Of a DNA stretch of 64,000 bases, positions 34,454 to 46,690 are shown piece after piece. The notes under the pieces are model-generated. The model did not search any database. It had not been told where the DNA came from and worked only from the letters and a program-made list of their open reading frames with translations. Source of the DNA: Pseudisothecium myosuroides (Eukaryota; Streptophyta; Bryopsida; Hypnales; Lembophyllaceae); the NCBI GenBank assembly GCA_951799445.1, contig OX637296.1:23498001-23562000 (forward strand). Reading direction: 5' to 3'. The position numbers were made by a program, and so were the translations under genes. Position 1 is the first letter of the stretch, and each line of letters opens with the position of its first letter.

Positions 34454-37400
34454 TCTAACTTTTGTATATCTACTTTTGTTCTTTGCCCGTTGATGCTTTG
34501 AATATGGTTGTTTGAATGAAATAATCTTAAATCTATACTCAATTTTGTTTTTTACTATAGCTTATCATCAAATTGAGTACAATGTCATTCTTCATTTTTC
34601 AAAGTATAACTTAAGCTAAAACAACCCAATGCCGTCAATCATCCAATCCTAACATCTACGTACTAGACCCTCCCATTTGCATCAATCATCCACCCATTAT
34701 TACAATCTTAGCAATCCTTTAGCATCATTGTGACAATGCACTTGAGAAGGGGACACGTCAATATATGGTTTAGTATGGGTCCATCCACCCTTTACCAATT
34801 TACTTCCAACAAACTTTGAAAAGTCGTAGAAAATTCATTTTTTGTTAATTTTGCTTGCAAATAGCTTCTTCCAAACTTTTCAATCTTTGAAAAATATGTG
34901 AGTTAACAAATAGCATCTCAAAAATAGCAAATCTGCTTGATAATAGGTATGTTTACCTTGGTTGATCACCAACCTATTGCTAACTTGCTTTCAATGTTGT
35001 TCTCATGTACAGGTAGCGTACAAGTACATGATCGCATAATTGAGATTAGGTTGAGTGGTAATAGGTTTTGTTAATTCTGTCCCCTAAATCCAAATCCATT
35101 TCATCTACTAGCCAATTTTGATATGTATATTAAGGTAGACTAAGCACTAATAGTCAACCACGCCAAGTAGCAACATGTAGGGGTGCAATACTTCCAACAT
35201 AGGTTGAAACAAATTTTCAATCGAAGCTGGGAATGTATTTTTTGGTCCTTTTCAAGGTTGGTACTAAAAAGGTCATGACACATGTCCCGAAGTAGTGACC
35301 AAGAAAGTAGGAAGCAATGAGCTTGAAATTAGTTTTTAAATGATCGAAATTGGAAGAATCTAGACTTTGGCTATTGGTGAAGAATACTTTTTGGCTCCCC
35401 AAATTCACACTAATTTCAATTTTGGGAATATAACTCTAAAATTTTTGCAATCCCCATATTTCTCAGCTTCCTACATGGGAAAAATTTCCACCACCTCTTA
35501 CTACACACGATCTGTTCCAAAATTGCTTAACTTAAATGATCGACTACTGGTGCTTCAACCATAGTGTCAAATAGTGCGAATTGACTTAAAAGTATGTTAA
35601 AAATCAAATGGGTCAACTAAAAAGAGCCTAAAGAGCGTAGTACCGGCAATTGTACAAGATTCCACCAGTCCAACACGTTTTAAAAAAATAAACAGTCAAC
35701 ACGAATTACCGCCTCTACACTAATATAGCAACACAGTCGGCTACAGGGTAAGTGCCTTGACATGGAGCATTCAGTTGTTTCCAAGCTTTTTCCAGTTTTG
35801 TAAATAAGGCTTATGGGAACTTTGTTACAAGGGCCAGCGGTCTCACTGCAACACCCACTGTATCTTTGGAAGTAGTGCACCCGGCCTTTTACATGTTTTT
35901 AAAAACTTTTAGGTTCTGAATGTGTGTAAATTTTTTAGTTATTTTTACAATTCAGTTGTGCTTGTAAATTTTAGACTTGATTTTAAATTAAAAAAAGTAA
36001 ATTATCTTAATTCTACTTCATTTGTAATTGCTTTCAACTTTTGGGTTGTCTTGGGTTAAAAATCTATAATACACATGAGGTGCTTTGGGTGTCTATAGCC
36101 AAATATAGCCAAACTCAGAACAGCCAAAGACATTTTGGACCATATAAGGTTGAAACAATCGTGTAAAGTAAAATTGCACTACATTATAGAAATGAGTGCA
36201 ATATTGTATTATTTTCAAAGAGTGGTAATTTAAAATAGTGAGACTTTGATAAATTAGTATCACACTCACTTATAGGATAAAGAATGAAAATTCAACTTGT
36301 TTTTAAAACTATTTAATACTTTATTATCTTGGTGAATTACAAGAAATTGTAATGACTTCAAGTGCAATATAGTTGATATACAATTTACTTTTGAAAGGTT
36401 GTTAATTCCATTTTCAAGTTTTAACTCAAATTTGTTGTAGTTAGTTTGATATCTTTGTAGTTAGCTTGCCATCAACGTAATTGTAACTAGAAGCTCCGAA
36501 CCTTTAAGAATTGTCTTTGATAGGTAGCAAGGTTGAAAAAGAATTTGACTGTCAAAAAGAGGATTGGGAACAAAGGCAAGGCTTGCTACAAGATGGTGTT
36601 GGTTTGGAGGGACCCTAAAGAGTTTTCTAATTGCCAAATATCTATTGGTTGTAGTTTCTTAGGATAACAATAGGCTCTGGTTGAGAAAACGTTGTAGAGG
36701 AGTATCTTGAAAACTCATTGATAGACCAATTAGGGTTAAGGATGTGCTAGCATGTGAGCATACAATCTATGAGCCAATGAGCCTAGGAGTCATAATATAC
36801 ACACCTTCTATGGTTATAGTTGTTTATGTTATAAGTACTTATATTATAGACTCTTTCCATGTGATAGTGTACCTATGTTATAAACACCTCAAAATGGTTG
36901 TAGGTACATACCTACAACTAGGTTTAAGGCTCGTAGGCTCACATCTCTACGCTCACGCACTAGCATCGTTGATCAGGGTAACAATGTATAAATAAATCTC
37001 TCAAATTCTCACGCTCTAAAGAGCTTGAATTCTTCATTTACTTCAAGTTCTTCAAACTTGCAATTCACTTCCAAATATAAGCAAGCCACTCATGCTCATC
37101 CAAGGTCCACCACCAGCATTGCAAAATCAAGTCAAAAATTCACAACGAAACGTTGCAAATAGTTTATCCTTAGTTCCCCAAATCCTTGCTCCCAAGTCAA
37201 TGAGGCTGTCCCGTAACACAGGCCTTGTAGGCCATGCTGCTAACGCAAAATCGGCTAAAAATGAATTTTAAACATTGTGCACCCCCACATAGTCAAACCC
37301 GAAGATAAAATCACTATCACCTGGCCACTCATGGACGTCCGACCAAAGAAAAAAACCTCCCCACACTAAATAATCAATGACTGCTCCTCCCTTGATTGCC

Positions 37401-37690
37401 ATCCCTTCCTTGAGTTCAGACCTGCAGCTTCACTTCCGAAAAACCAAATGCCAATAATGCTACCGACCCTCTCTTTCAAGTCAAAAAAACAACCAAACCA
37501 GTACCATTGTGGAAAAAATATGAGAAAATTATAATTAGGTAGGCGCACCTATTCCTGTCCATGTACCCTATCCATCGTCATGTACAAATGCAGTACATTC
37601 TACAAAGAAAATGTGCGTCTATGCTACATATTGACGGAATGTGGTAAACGGAGGAGAATGCGGTGTGCCTAGCTTAGAAGGAAACTTAGA
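34454..37690. other. AT-rich intergenic DNA
   Basis: No gene recognised over 3.2 kb. The stretch 36700-37200 has a TATAAATAAATC box (36985) followed by a pyrimidine- and CTT-rich segment, which could be a solo LTR or promoter, but no partner repeat or coding domain supports this. Confidence 0.35.
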
Positions 37691-37721
37691 TCGAATTGAC
37701 TAATTGCCCATTTCACTTCCT

Positions 37722-37972
37722 TCACCTTCAGCTCACCTTCAGTTTTCCCTTTCAGTTTGCCTTCAGTTTGCCTTCAGTTTGCCTTCAGTTTGCCTTCAGT
37801 TTGCCGTCAGTTCACCTTCAGTTGGCCTTCAGTTCGTTTTCGGTTTGTTTTCAGTTCACTCCTTCAGTTTGCCTTCAGTTCGCCTTCAGTTCGTTTTCAG
37901 TTCGTTTTCAGTTCACTCCTTCAGTTTGCCTTCAGTGTGCCTTCCGTTCACCTTCAGTTCACTGGGGGCAAA
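37722..37972. repeat. Tandem CTTCAGTTTGC repeat
   Basis: About 20 copies of an 11-bp unit CTTCAGTTTGC with variants (TTCAGTTCGC, TTTCAGTTCG, TTCAGTTCACTC). A higher-order duplication is visible, since the TTCAGTTCACTCCTTCAG block occurs at about 37850 and 37909. Long open frames read across it (SVCLQFAFSLPS) are products of the repeat and not genes. It lies about 1.2-1.5 kb upstream of NDL. Confidence 0.85.
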
Positions 37973-38375
37973 AGTAAAAGGCAATAATTGTCCTCAAAGC
38001 TACAGTACCGAGTACCGACCCGGACATCCAGGTCAGATACAGAACCACAAAATCAGTAAAAAATTTACCACAGAACAGCACCGAACCGAACTGAAGAAAC
38101 CCAATGGGCGAAATCAGCATGATTGCCCCTTTCCTTCGTCCACCTTCAGTTCCACTACAGAAAAAGTTAAAGTGAACTGCAGTCCCAAAAGCTACCGACC
38201 CCCAGTTCCAAGTAAAAACCAACACATGCACGGTAAATATTTTTTTTTATAGTAGCTCCCCTCCATGCATGATTGCCTCCTTGTCAACCTCAGTTCCACC
38301 CACGGTTCCCATCCTCTTTCCGGTTCCCCACTCCCAGTTCCCAGTGAAAAAGTAAAAGCTAATAATAGTCCCCCG
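37940..38375. repeat. Degenerate three-fold module upstream of NDL
   Basis: A module with CAGTTC(C/A)C, then AAAAGT(A/T)AAAG, then AGTCC or GTCCTC and GCTACCGACCC is seen three times, with repeats near 37955, 38145 and 38330. The spacing is about 185-190 bp and the copies have diverged. CATGATTGCC precedes the second and third copy. Confidence 0.5.
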
Positions 38376-38384
38376 CGTTGCAAT

Positions 38385-38408
38385 CAAAGCAGCAGCAGCA
38401 GCAGCAGG
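38385..38408. repeat. CAG microsatellite
   Basis: Six consecutive AGC units (AAGCAGCAGCAGCAGCAG) in the upstream region of NDL, about 0.8 kb before its start codon. Confidence 0.8.
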
Positions 38409-38560
38409 CAGCTCCGTCAGTCTCCGACTTCATACCACAAATCTCACGTTGCAACTCCCCTCGTTTGATCATTGTTGTGGTTGCGGATCCTGCCACCACT
38501 CCGATCCTTGTCGCACCTCAATCTCATACAAGCACAAAGGCCTCCATCACTTCCTCGATT

Positions 38561-39186
38561 TCTTTTATATATATGAGAACCCACTCACAGACACACCGTC
38601 CCGTTGTTGTCAGAGCGTGTTTTTGGTGTAGCCTCGTTTGGTGATCAATTTCCCCAGTGCACATGGACGCCACTTGTGTGATGCACTGACAAGCTGACGA
38701 CGCCCCCCCTTCGCCAACTGGCGATGAGGAGGACTGGAGTGCAGTGCTGCTAACAAGTTAAAGCCTCATCCACTCACTCCCTGGCTGGGAAGATTACGGC
38801 TCCTCACACAACTGTCCTTGCACATACACGCAAGGTTGATCACATCACAGCTAAGGGAGCCAGCAGCCATGGGGCAATGACAGTGTGAGAGAAGGCAAAG
38901 GAAAGGAAAGGAAAGGAAAGGAAAGGGAAGGGAAGGGAAGGGGACGGAGGCGTGGTGATGAGCAGGTGCTGCTGTTGCGACGGCAGAGAGAACAAGGAAG
39001 GGCGTGATCATTAGGTGGAGTGAGTGAAGGTGGAGTGAAGGGGAAGATTGTTGTCGTCTTGGGTCCATGTGTGGGTGGGTGCTCGATGTAAAAGGAAGGG
39101 GCGCTAGCTTTCGAGAAGGCCGACCTTCTAGTTGCGAAGGATTTTCGGTGTGGATAGTTGGTTTGGTTTTGTGAGGTTGAGTTGGA
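38561..39186 (+). promoter_or_regulatory. NDL core promoter and 5' leader
   Basis: A TATA-like TTTATATATATG lies at 38563-38574. Downstream is a G/A-rich tract of GGAAA and GGGAA units (about 38894-38940), followed by G-rich sequence up to the ATG at 39187. If the TATA is used, the leader would be about 580 nt, unless an intron is removed. Inference only; no transcript data. Confidence 0.4.
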
Positions 39187-41421
39187 ATGGAGGAGCTGCG
39201 ACGAGACGCGATTGCGCTGAATATGGACATTGCGCCGTGGGATGGACAGGTGAGGAAGACGGGAGCACAGCTTAAGTCTCGTACCGTAGTGTTGCATTTT
39301 TGGGTTTTCGTTCGTTGTGAGGTTTAGAGAGTATGAGGCGGGGAGGGATTGGGAAAGGAGGATTGGAAAGAAAGGGGGTGGGAGAATCGAGCAATTTTGT
39401 GCATGTAGGAGAGGGATTTAGCTTTGATCGGGGATATTCAAGAAGAAGGAGGCCGTGACTCCCGAGGCATTGACGAATTTGAATTACCGAGGTTTTACCG
39501 ATTTGGGGAAGAGATTTTAGTGGTTCTGGGAGTTTAGTGTTGAGTTGCTATTTTTTGGGTTACTGAATTTTTTGGGGTTCGGTTTTTGCAGGAGTATTTG
39601 GTGCCTACTTCCTTTGGTCACATTTCTGTCACCGTGTGTGGGGATCAAGACAAGCCTGCTCTCGTCACTTACCCTGACGTCGGCCTAAATTGTACGTCGC
39701 AGAAACTCATAATCTCTGCATAATTGTGGAGCTTTTTTCAGTGGGTTTCATGTTTACGCTTGGAATTCAGCTTGAGATTGCTTCTAACGCTTCGGTAACC
39801 CCTGGGTGCAGATTTGGCTTGCTTTGAGGGTCTGTTCTCGTGCCCAGAAGCTTCCTCGGTGCTGTTTCACAATTTTTGCATTTACCACATCGACCCCCCG
39901 GGTCACGAGGTTGGTGCTCCCGAAATTCCTTCGGAGCAGGAGCCACTGTCTGTGGATGATTTGGCGGATCAAGTGGCCGAAGTCTTGGATTACTTCGGGT
40001 GAGTACAAACACTCGATGTCGTTCTGCTTAAATACCCTAAGCTTTTTGCGCTGCTCTCAAGTGGTTGGGGTTCTGAGAATAACGATGCGCTTTCTTGAAA
40101 ATTTCTTTTGACATTTGGTTGTGGTCTTGTGAATTGCAGACTGGATGAGGTGATAGGCATGGGAGTTACAGGTGGAGCGTATGTCCTCAGTTTGTTTGCG
40201 GTACGTCTCTCATCCATTACAATCTCCTTAGGCTTCATGACTTACTTCGTTTTGTGTTACACGCTTTCTCTGGAATGTGTGACACGTTCTTACAACATTG
40301 GTTTCCATCAATTGTCTGAAAGATTTTTGGTTGCGTTTGCAGTGCAAGTATACAGACCGTGCATTAGGGTTGATCCTCGTTTCGCCACTTGCCCAAAGCA
40401 CATCGTGGACTGAATGGCTGCACAATCAGGTATATCATTAGACCTATCTTGTGAATGGTTGCTATTTTCTCTTGGTTGACTTGCCATTGTTCTTGTCCAA
40501 CACTCACTGACTTTGGGACAATGGTTGTTGCAGGCTTTGATCAATCTTCTTTACTTCTGTGGAATGAACGGGTTTGTGAAGGAGATGCTGTTCCAACGGT
40601 ACTTCAGTTCGGACATCAAAGATGCAGCAGCTGCAGTTGGAGGGGATGATGTTCTCAAGACAATCCGTCGAGTAAGTGGATTTCACTTTTAGAGAAGACA
40701 AATGTTCTTGCCCAGTCGTTTAAGCTTACTGTGGGTCTCTTAGTGGGTTAGCCCTTCGGTCTTACAGGCCTTGGGTGCTCTAGCTACCTTGGAGTCTTAG
40801 GCTCTTGGTTTTATATACTACGTTGGAGTTACTTAGTTCCAACAGTGGAGGCTTTGTCAATGGCTGATCTCTGGATGATCTGTGCAGCACATGGATTCCA
40901 GACGGAGTGAAAGCGTGATGCGTTACATGCAAGCAATTCATCAAAGATATGATTTAACGGAGCATCTGAAGAATTTGAAATGCCGAACGCTGATATTAGT
41001 TGGTGATCAATCGCCTTTCCACCATGAAGCTCTGCACATAAGCGACGCTATGAACAGACGATATAATGCCTTGATTGAGGTATGTTGCGGAGTCACTCTT
41101 GTTTTATGGCCATGGCAAATCTTCTTTTCGTAAATGAATGTGTGAAATCAGGTTTTCTGACTGTCTCATGCTTACATTCTGCAGGTTGAAGGATGCGGGT
41201 CTCTAGTAACAGAGGAACGGCCGCAGTCCATGTTAGTTCCGATTGAGCTCTTCCTCACAGGCTACGCCTTTTTCCAACGCCCTATCAGGTCGTTAACTTC
41301 CAGCCCGCGAAGCCCTCTGAGTCCCCTTTGTGTGCCTGCCGAACTCCTTTCATCGGAGAGTCTTGGATTGAAGCTGAAGCCCATCAAGACGCGCGTGTCG
41401 TCGTCACCGGAGCTCCAGTAG
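39187..41421 (+). CDS. NDL: NDR/NDL family protein (N-MYC downregulated-like), 8 coding exons
   Basis: Plant NDL proteins have an alpha/beta-hydrolase fold without a working catalytic triad. They bind the G-protein beta subunit and help set auxin transport and root branching. Exons: 39187-39249, 39592-39691, 39812-39998, 40140-40200, 40343-40429, 40534-40671, 40888-41079, 41185-41421. Together they make 1065 nt, or 354 residues, near the usual plant length of about 345-350. All introns are GT..AG and phases close. Diagnostic stretches are the N-terminal [39 protein letters not shown], the nucleophile-elbow region GMGVTGGAY (residues 123-131), [38 protein letters not shown], and the C-terminal [20 protein letters not shown] shared by plant NDL proteins. 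The ATG was chosen because it opens exon 1 in phase with a good GTGAGG donor. No damage seen. Arabidopsis NDL1-3 are the natural comparison. Confidence 0.95.
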
Positions 41422-41725
41422 AATGTAAGTACATATGTACAGAAGAGTACATTTGGATACATAAAAAAGTTAGGTGCTAGCTGCCTAGAGTTGTACATTA
41501 TCCAGGTGCCGCCACATTGTAACCGTTTCCCAGTGGTTATTACGGTAGTTAGTGAGAGTGTAGCTTGGCACAATAAGGTGTGGCAAGCATGTCCCTACTT
41601 CTCTACTTGAGTGAAGACATGCTCCCTACACAGCGTTAGTGGCTGGCCACGGTGATTCCCGGTGCTCGTTCACCACATAAGACTGCAATGTCACAATTTT
41701 TCCAAATAAATGAGAATCTGTATAC
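41422..41725 (+). terminator. NDL 3' UTR and poly(A) signal
   Basis: The segment follows the NDL stop. An AATAAA lies at 41705-41710, about 285 nt after the stop, followed by T-rich sequence, as expected for a plant polyadenylation region. Confidence 0.55.
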
Positions 41726-43166
41726 TAGCATTGCTTTCCTTGCCGGTGGCCACCTACCATTTTTTTTTTGTCTCCACTTTTGTAAACCCTCTTCCTGAAA
41801 CCCTCTTCCAATGCGTGCTTGATTAGTTCAGTCTAAGCTCGTGTACAGACTGAATTATCATCTCCTTTGTGGACCCACAATTAAACAGAATTTCGGGATT
41901 TATTGCTCCCGCCCTGAATATTACAATTTCACATTATTCGCGTCACCTTGAGCATTTTACCATTCGTAGAATTCTGATTTGATAACCCCCTCGTTACACT
42001 CATCATCCATGAGGTGTGTACTGCACGTAGAGGCGTAGAGCCCAATCCATTGAGATCAAATTCGGATTTCTTGTAGTCCTAGACCGTATCAGTACCACTC
42101 CACAACCTGCTATCCATTCGAAGATCAGTATCCATAGACATGTAGCCAACTCATGCTTCCACCTACCTTGTTAATGGCCAACCAAGTGTATGAATCACCT
42201 GGTATGCAACTCGAATTAGTAGTAAAGAGACGGGATGAGGTTGCCTGCCTGGTCCGTCACTAACAGTTTGTGTCCTCACTGTCCTTCAACTGCATGCTTT
42301 TGTGTCCTCACTGTCCTTCAACTGAATGCTTTTCTTTTGTAGCCAGCATTGTAAGTTTGCGGTTTACCTACCTCCGCAGCAGGCCACACTCAAGCTGTGA
42401 GTGACTGACTGACTTCCACGTTGAATTGCGAAAGCAAGGTCAACATCTACAGTATTTTTCTTTCAGCGTAGGCCGATTCTCGCACCTTTCGGAGCATCGA
42501 AAGGGAAATTGTTCCGAATTGTCCAATGCTCGCCAGTCATGTGCCGTCCTCGGGATGCATTCAGTTCTTTTTTCATTCCTTTACAACTCACACCATGAGT
42601 GAGTGAGGACGGACTGATGCGTAAGCTTAGATGCGGGTGAATTCGCTGGAAAGAGTTAAAACCAAAGGCGTTGTGTGTGGGCCAAAGGAAGGAGAGTGAT
42701 CCTCTCTCATAAAAACAAGGTCAATGATCGAAGTGGGCCAGCGTCAATAATGCAGCATGGCACAAGGTACGAGACGCGAATTTTCCATTGTCTGCGGGAT
42801 TCGGGGTCTTCGTGGCGTGCCAGGTTGCGAACGAGGCGCGGATGTGATGGACCTGATGAACTGAAGGTGCCTGGGGCTGCCTTGGCTGCGAGAATCTTCC
42901 ACTTGGCAGCTGCAATTAACTAACTTCATATTATTAAAGAGGGATGAGCTTGCGTGCCCCACCTGCAGGAATTGCCCCCACCACACAGAACTGAACTGGC
43001 AGGGGTTCAGTTTTATTTGGGGCATTCAGCAGAAATTGAAGCTGGCTTCATTGAAGTGGTGAGTGAAGCTATTTACATTCTCTTCCATGGTCATGGATGG
43101 AACGTGAAAATTCTGGATGACACGTGAAAATTCATCCAAATATATGCTCTCATCCAAACAAGCCCA
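41726..43166. other. Intergenic, mixed composition
   Basis: No gene recognised. A 32-bp direct duplication (TTTGTGTCCTCACTGTCC) lies at 42267-42330. GC content rises around 42770-42900, where the 82-codon frame 42675-42923 lacks any known domain. Confidence 0.4.
42267..42330. repeat. 32-bp direct tandem duplication
   Basis: Two copies of a unit beginning TTTGTGTCCTCACTGTCC and ending AACTGCATGC or AACTGAATGC, starting at 42267 and 42299. Confidence 0.85.
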
Positions 43167-43168
43167 TA

Positions 43169-43358
43169 CAACAGAACTCGTCTTCGTGCATCATCTCTTA
43201 TTGCATAATTGTCCGATATGCAGACAATAGGTGGGTTTAATTTCAAGTGAGCTGGTCTTATAATAATACTCAAAACTCGGAATAAGAAAAGTATTTCAAT
43301 GGACATAAATAAACCTAATTGTCAATCCTTGCACCATGCACTAAGACAAGTTCTATTG
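43169..43358. mobile_element. pogo-type MITE, uninterrupted copy
   Basis: Left end CAACAGAACTCGTCTTCGTG, right end CACTAAGACAAGTTCTATTG, flanked by TA (43167, 43359). It aligns with both ends of the element at 25963-26586. The place where that copy holds a Harbinger insertion reads TTGCATAATTG here without the insertion, so this is the empty-site version. 190 bp. Confidence 0.65.
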
Positions 43359-43617
43359 TATCTTCATGAGATTTTGTAGCAATTTTGTGAATTTATACTC
43401 TAAGAAGGGGAGTACCATACGTGAAGGTTTGATTCGGCATTCACGTGCCGAAATTGATTTTCTATGTGAGACTCTTGGATTAATGCTTGGATCCACCTTC
43501 AAAGCCTCCATGATAACATTTCAAATCATCTCATAAGACCAAGTACACATTTCACTTTATAATTCAAAAGCACTTAGACAAATTGGGTACAAATCAATGC
43601 ATAGGTGAAAGCATTTA

Positions 43618-44549
43618 TTAACCCCTAAAGGCCCAAAGTCCCCTCGGGGGACACTTGGGATTTCGGGCAGGCTCGTGCGACCTGAAATTTTGACCTGATT
43701 TTTTGAAACTTTTTTTGAAGATAGGAAATCACATTAGCTTTCCAAAAATATAATTTTTTTTTCAATCGGTGCTCGGGAAAAAAAGTTATGCCGCCCAAAG
43801 TCAAAAAAGCAGTTCGCCGGGCAGAAAAAAAAAACTTTAAAAAATTGAATTTTTTTTTTTTGGATTTTTTTTCTCAAAGATCATGTTTTTGTCTATATTT
43901 GAAGCTTTGATTCATTCTAATTGGACTCAGAATGAGAAAGTTATGGACAATCTTGTTTTTCGGGCAATTTAAGCATCTTCTTCAAAAAACAACTTATAAA
44001 ATTCATTTTTGAATGCAATTTTCGAAATTTTTCAAATTTTGTTTTTTGAAAAGGTTAAGTTTGTTTTCAAGAACAATCCCACCGTTGGGATTATGGTTTT
44101 TTAATTCCATCTTAGAGCTATTGAAGATTTAGTGTTTTGTTCAATTTTGGACCTACTTCTACTTAACAATTTTCTTATATGTGAAAATCAAGTTTTGACA
44201 TTCTGAAAAAAATTTCCCCAACTCTCAACTCAAATGTTCAACATAAAAAACTTTAACTTTATGGTGTGTAGTGCAAAAAAAACCCACAAATGGCCGTCAA
44301 AGTCATTTGAAATTGCATTCCAGACTTCAAAAAAACTTCTTTTTCCAACTTCAAACGCTAATATCTTCCAATCCGTATGGTCAAACTTCATGAAATTTTT
44401 ACTTCATGATTTGAGACAAGTGAAGTACAAGATCCTACGATTAGATTCTTAAAAAAAAAGTTTTTTTTGGTTTAGGGAGTGATGGCAGCAGAAATGGCAG
44501 TTTTTAGTGGTTTCCGAGCCAAAAAATGCCTTGGGCTTTTAGGGGTTAA
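43618..44549 (-). mobile_element. TTAA-bounded element copy D (full length)
   Basis: Left end TTAACCCCTAAAGGCCCAAAG, right end CTTGGGCTTTTAGGGGTTAA, 932 bp, inverted relative to A, B and C. Phrases such as GGGCAGGCTCGTGCGACC correspond to GGGCAGGTCCGTGTGACT in copies A and C read on the other strand. Flanks outside TTAA (..GCATTTA / CATTGAC..) are not duplicated. No coding capacity. Confidence 0.7.
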
Positions 44550-45909
44550 CATTGACACCCTAAACCCTAAAATCCTACACCAAACCATTGAATAATGATA
44601 TTCAGTCATTTTGAAAACAATTCAACTATAAACCTACATGAAACTTTAAGGATTCTTTAGGTCTAATTTGACTTTGAAAATATAATAAAATTTGAACTCT
44701 CTAAAAAAAGTAATTTTTTGGAACATTTGCCAAATGTTTATTGATTGTACTTTTGATTCTATCTACATACGTCAATTTAATCCCTAAAAGCTTTGAAGTT
44801 CATATTCTAAAATGATGAATGTAAAGTTTATTGAACGTCTCATTCACCTAAAATAATATTTGAATGGTCATAAGACAACCTCCTTTTATGACCAATTTGA
44901 TGTATTTAGGTAAATAATACTAATTGTACAAAGATACAAGCAAAAATATGCAATAAATTCAAGAATGAATTTGGACATTGAAGGATTAAATGAAATTTTT
45001 AAAATAGTTCTACCTTATTTAGTCACTTTTTCAATCACCAATGGTTTTCAAAAAATGGTGGGTTTATGTTACTCACTTTTTAGGGTGTGGCTTTTCCACT
45101 TTCATGGAGTTCACTCATTCTCCTATCTTCATATATACTATACCAAATATGTTCTTTTGTTTGCCAATCTAGCATATTGGTACATGATGGAAAAATTAGA
45201 TTTCAAAATCTTCAACATGGGCACATAATAGAAACTCAAAATATCTTATTTGTCATTTATAGATTACATTAATTAGTGTAAAAACATTGATAAACTAATA
45301 TGGGGCAATCCGATGATCAACTTTTTTATGCATGATTTTTCACCTGGTTTGGCTATAGCGAAAACGTGTTGGCTATTTTTTGTAAAGGAAATTTTCATTT
45401 TTTTGGTCAATATAGCAAAACTATAAAATTACTGCTATATTTTAAGACCAATAGCCTAATTTTACGTAGGTATCACCTAGTATTGATATAGATATCATTC
45501 AAGTAAACCACCCAAATATCATCCAAGTATCACATGAGAATTGATGAAAAAGCTGGCTATTTCTTCTAATTGATAAAAACAAACACTGCCAATAATGAGC
45601 CTATTTTGAGTTGGCCACCACTGAATTGCTTGAGAGCATGGCTAGCCTTACATGCTAGGGGTCTGACATTCTTCAAATGTGGATGAACAATGTTATGGAC
45701 CCCCTTACAATAATCTCTTGAAATTTAATCCTAGTGTATTAATGAATGGTCCTTGGAATCACTTAGTTTACGTGCTTCATTCTTTATTCTACTTGACAAG
45801 TGGTCATTTGATAATTTTTGGATTGTATTTGGTGACTAAGGGTGAGGGTTAAGGAATTGAGGGTTGTTCAAAATTAGATGAAAAATTTGAGCATGCCAAG
45901 TTTGGCAGG
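44550..45909. other. AT-rich intergenic DNA
   Basis: No recognisable coding or repeat structure. The plus frame 44965-45228 (87 codons) has no known domain. Confidence 0.35.
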
Positions 45910-45912
45910 TAA

Positions 45913-46361
45913 GAGCATTGCCACCGTAGCTTGCCAAATGAAAAAAAGACTCCATGTTCTGGACTTGGGAGCCAAAACAATCCCCACCATTGCTCACCGC
46001 GTACCATATTTTCATTTGATTACCTCAGCTTTGTATGGACAAGTAGATTTTTGACCAGGCCCATAATCAAACAATTTCTATGCATGGGCATGGTCAAGGA
46101 GCAATTGGAGTGTACAAGGGCCAATTGGAGTTGGAAACAGTTGGAAGGCACAAGAGTTGGGAGTGTAGGAAGGAGCAATGGCGAATTGGAAGCCGGGAGC
46201 CAACTCAATGATTTTAATGAGCTGGACTAAATTGGAATGTTGATATGTGTAGGTCTTGGCCCATACGGGAGGGTTCCGGCTTACCAAAGCCAAACCAATA
46301 ACCGAGCCTGCCACTATCATTTCCTATTGGGGATTTGACCACCCCACAGTGGAAGTGGTCC
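45913..46361. mobile_element. Harbinger-like MITE
   Basis: Left end GAGCATTGCCACCGTAG; right end, inverted, GGACCACTTCCACTGTGG. Both sides carry TAA (45910-45912, 46362-46364). The ends are only partly alike but the three-base TAA duplication is exact. 449 bp, no transposase. Confidence 0.5.
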
Positions 46362-46544
46362 TAAGGGTGTAGCGATGATCTAAAGACCTCTTTCTATGTG
46401 AGTCGGGCGCCGATAGACCTCAACGACAATTGGTGGGATGGGAGGCCTTGTTTTCCTTGACTGCAGATCCTACCGATCATCAGTGAGGTCCATTGGCCTT
46501 CAACTCACATGGAAAGAAATGTGCCCATGACCTTAAACCGCCAT

Positions 46545-46690
46545 CTTTACTTGGTGTACATCCCCCAAATCAATTCTATACCTATGTGGAAGAAACCATT
46601 TTAGAACCAAACTTTGTTCCTTAATAACTTTTGCATATAGTATCCAAATGTCGCGTTCTTTGGTGCGTTGGGAACCTCCTTAGATGCTCT
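46545..46690. repeat. Inverted partial copy of the MITE at 47699
   Basis: Read on the minus strand, the block matches 47787-47935 at roughly 80 percent, including CACCAAAGAAC, GAACAAAGTTTGGTTCTAAAA and GTTTCTTCCACA. Its own ends were not located. Confidence 0.6.

Noticed and set aside
36700..37200. Solo LTR with TATAAATAAATC
   Set aside because: No TG..CA borders, purine tract, primer site or second copy could be found.
37704..38252. 182-codon plus-strand frame over the CTTCAGTTTGC array
   Set aside because: The peptide only repeats the tandem DNA unit (SVCLQFAFSLPS); no start context, splice structure or family support.
38766..39297. Minus-strand frames of 148-154 codons opposite the NDL leader
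   Set aside because: They read the complement of the GGAAA tract (PFLSFPFL) and overlap the NDL first exon; low complexity.
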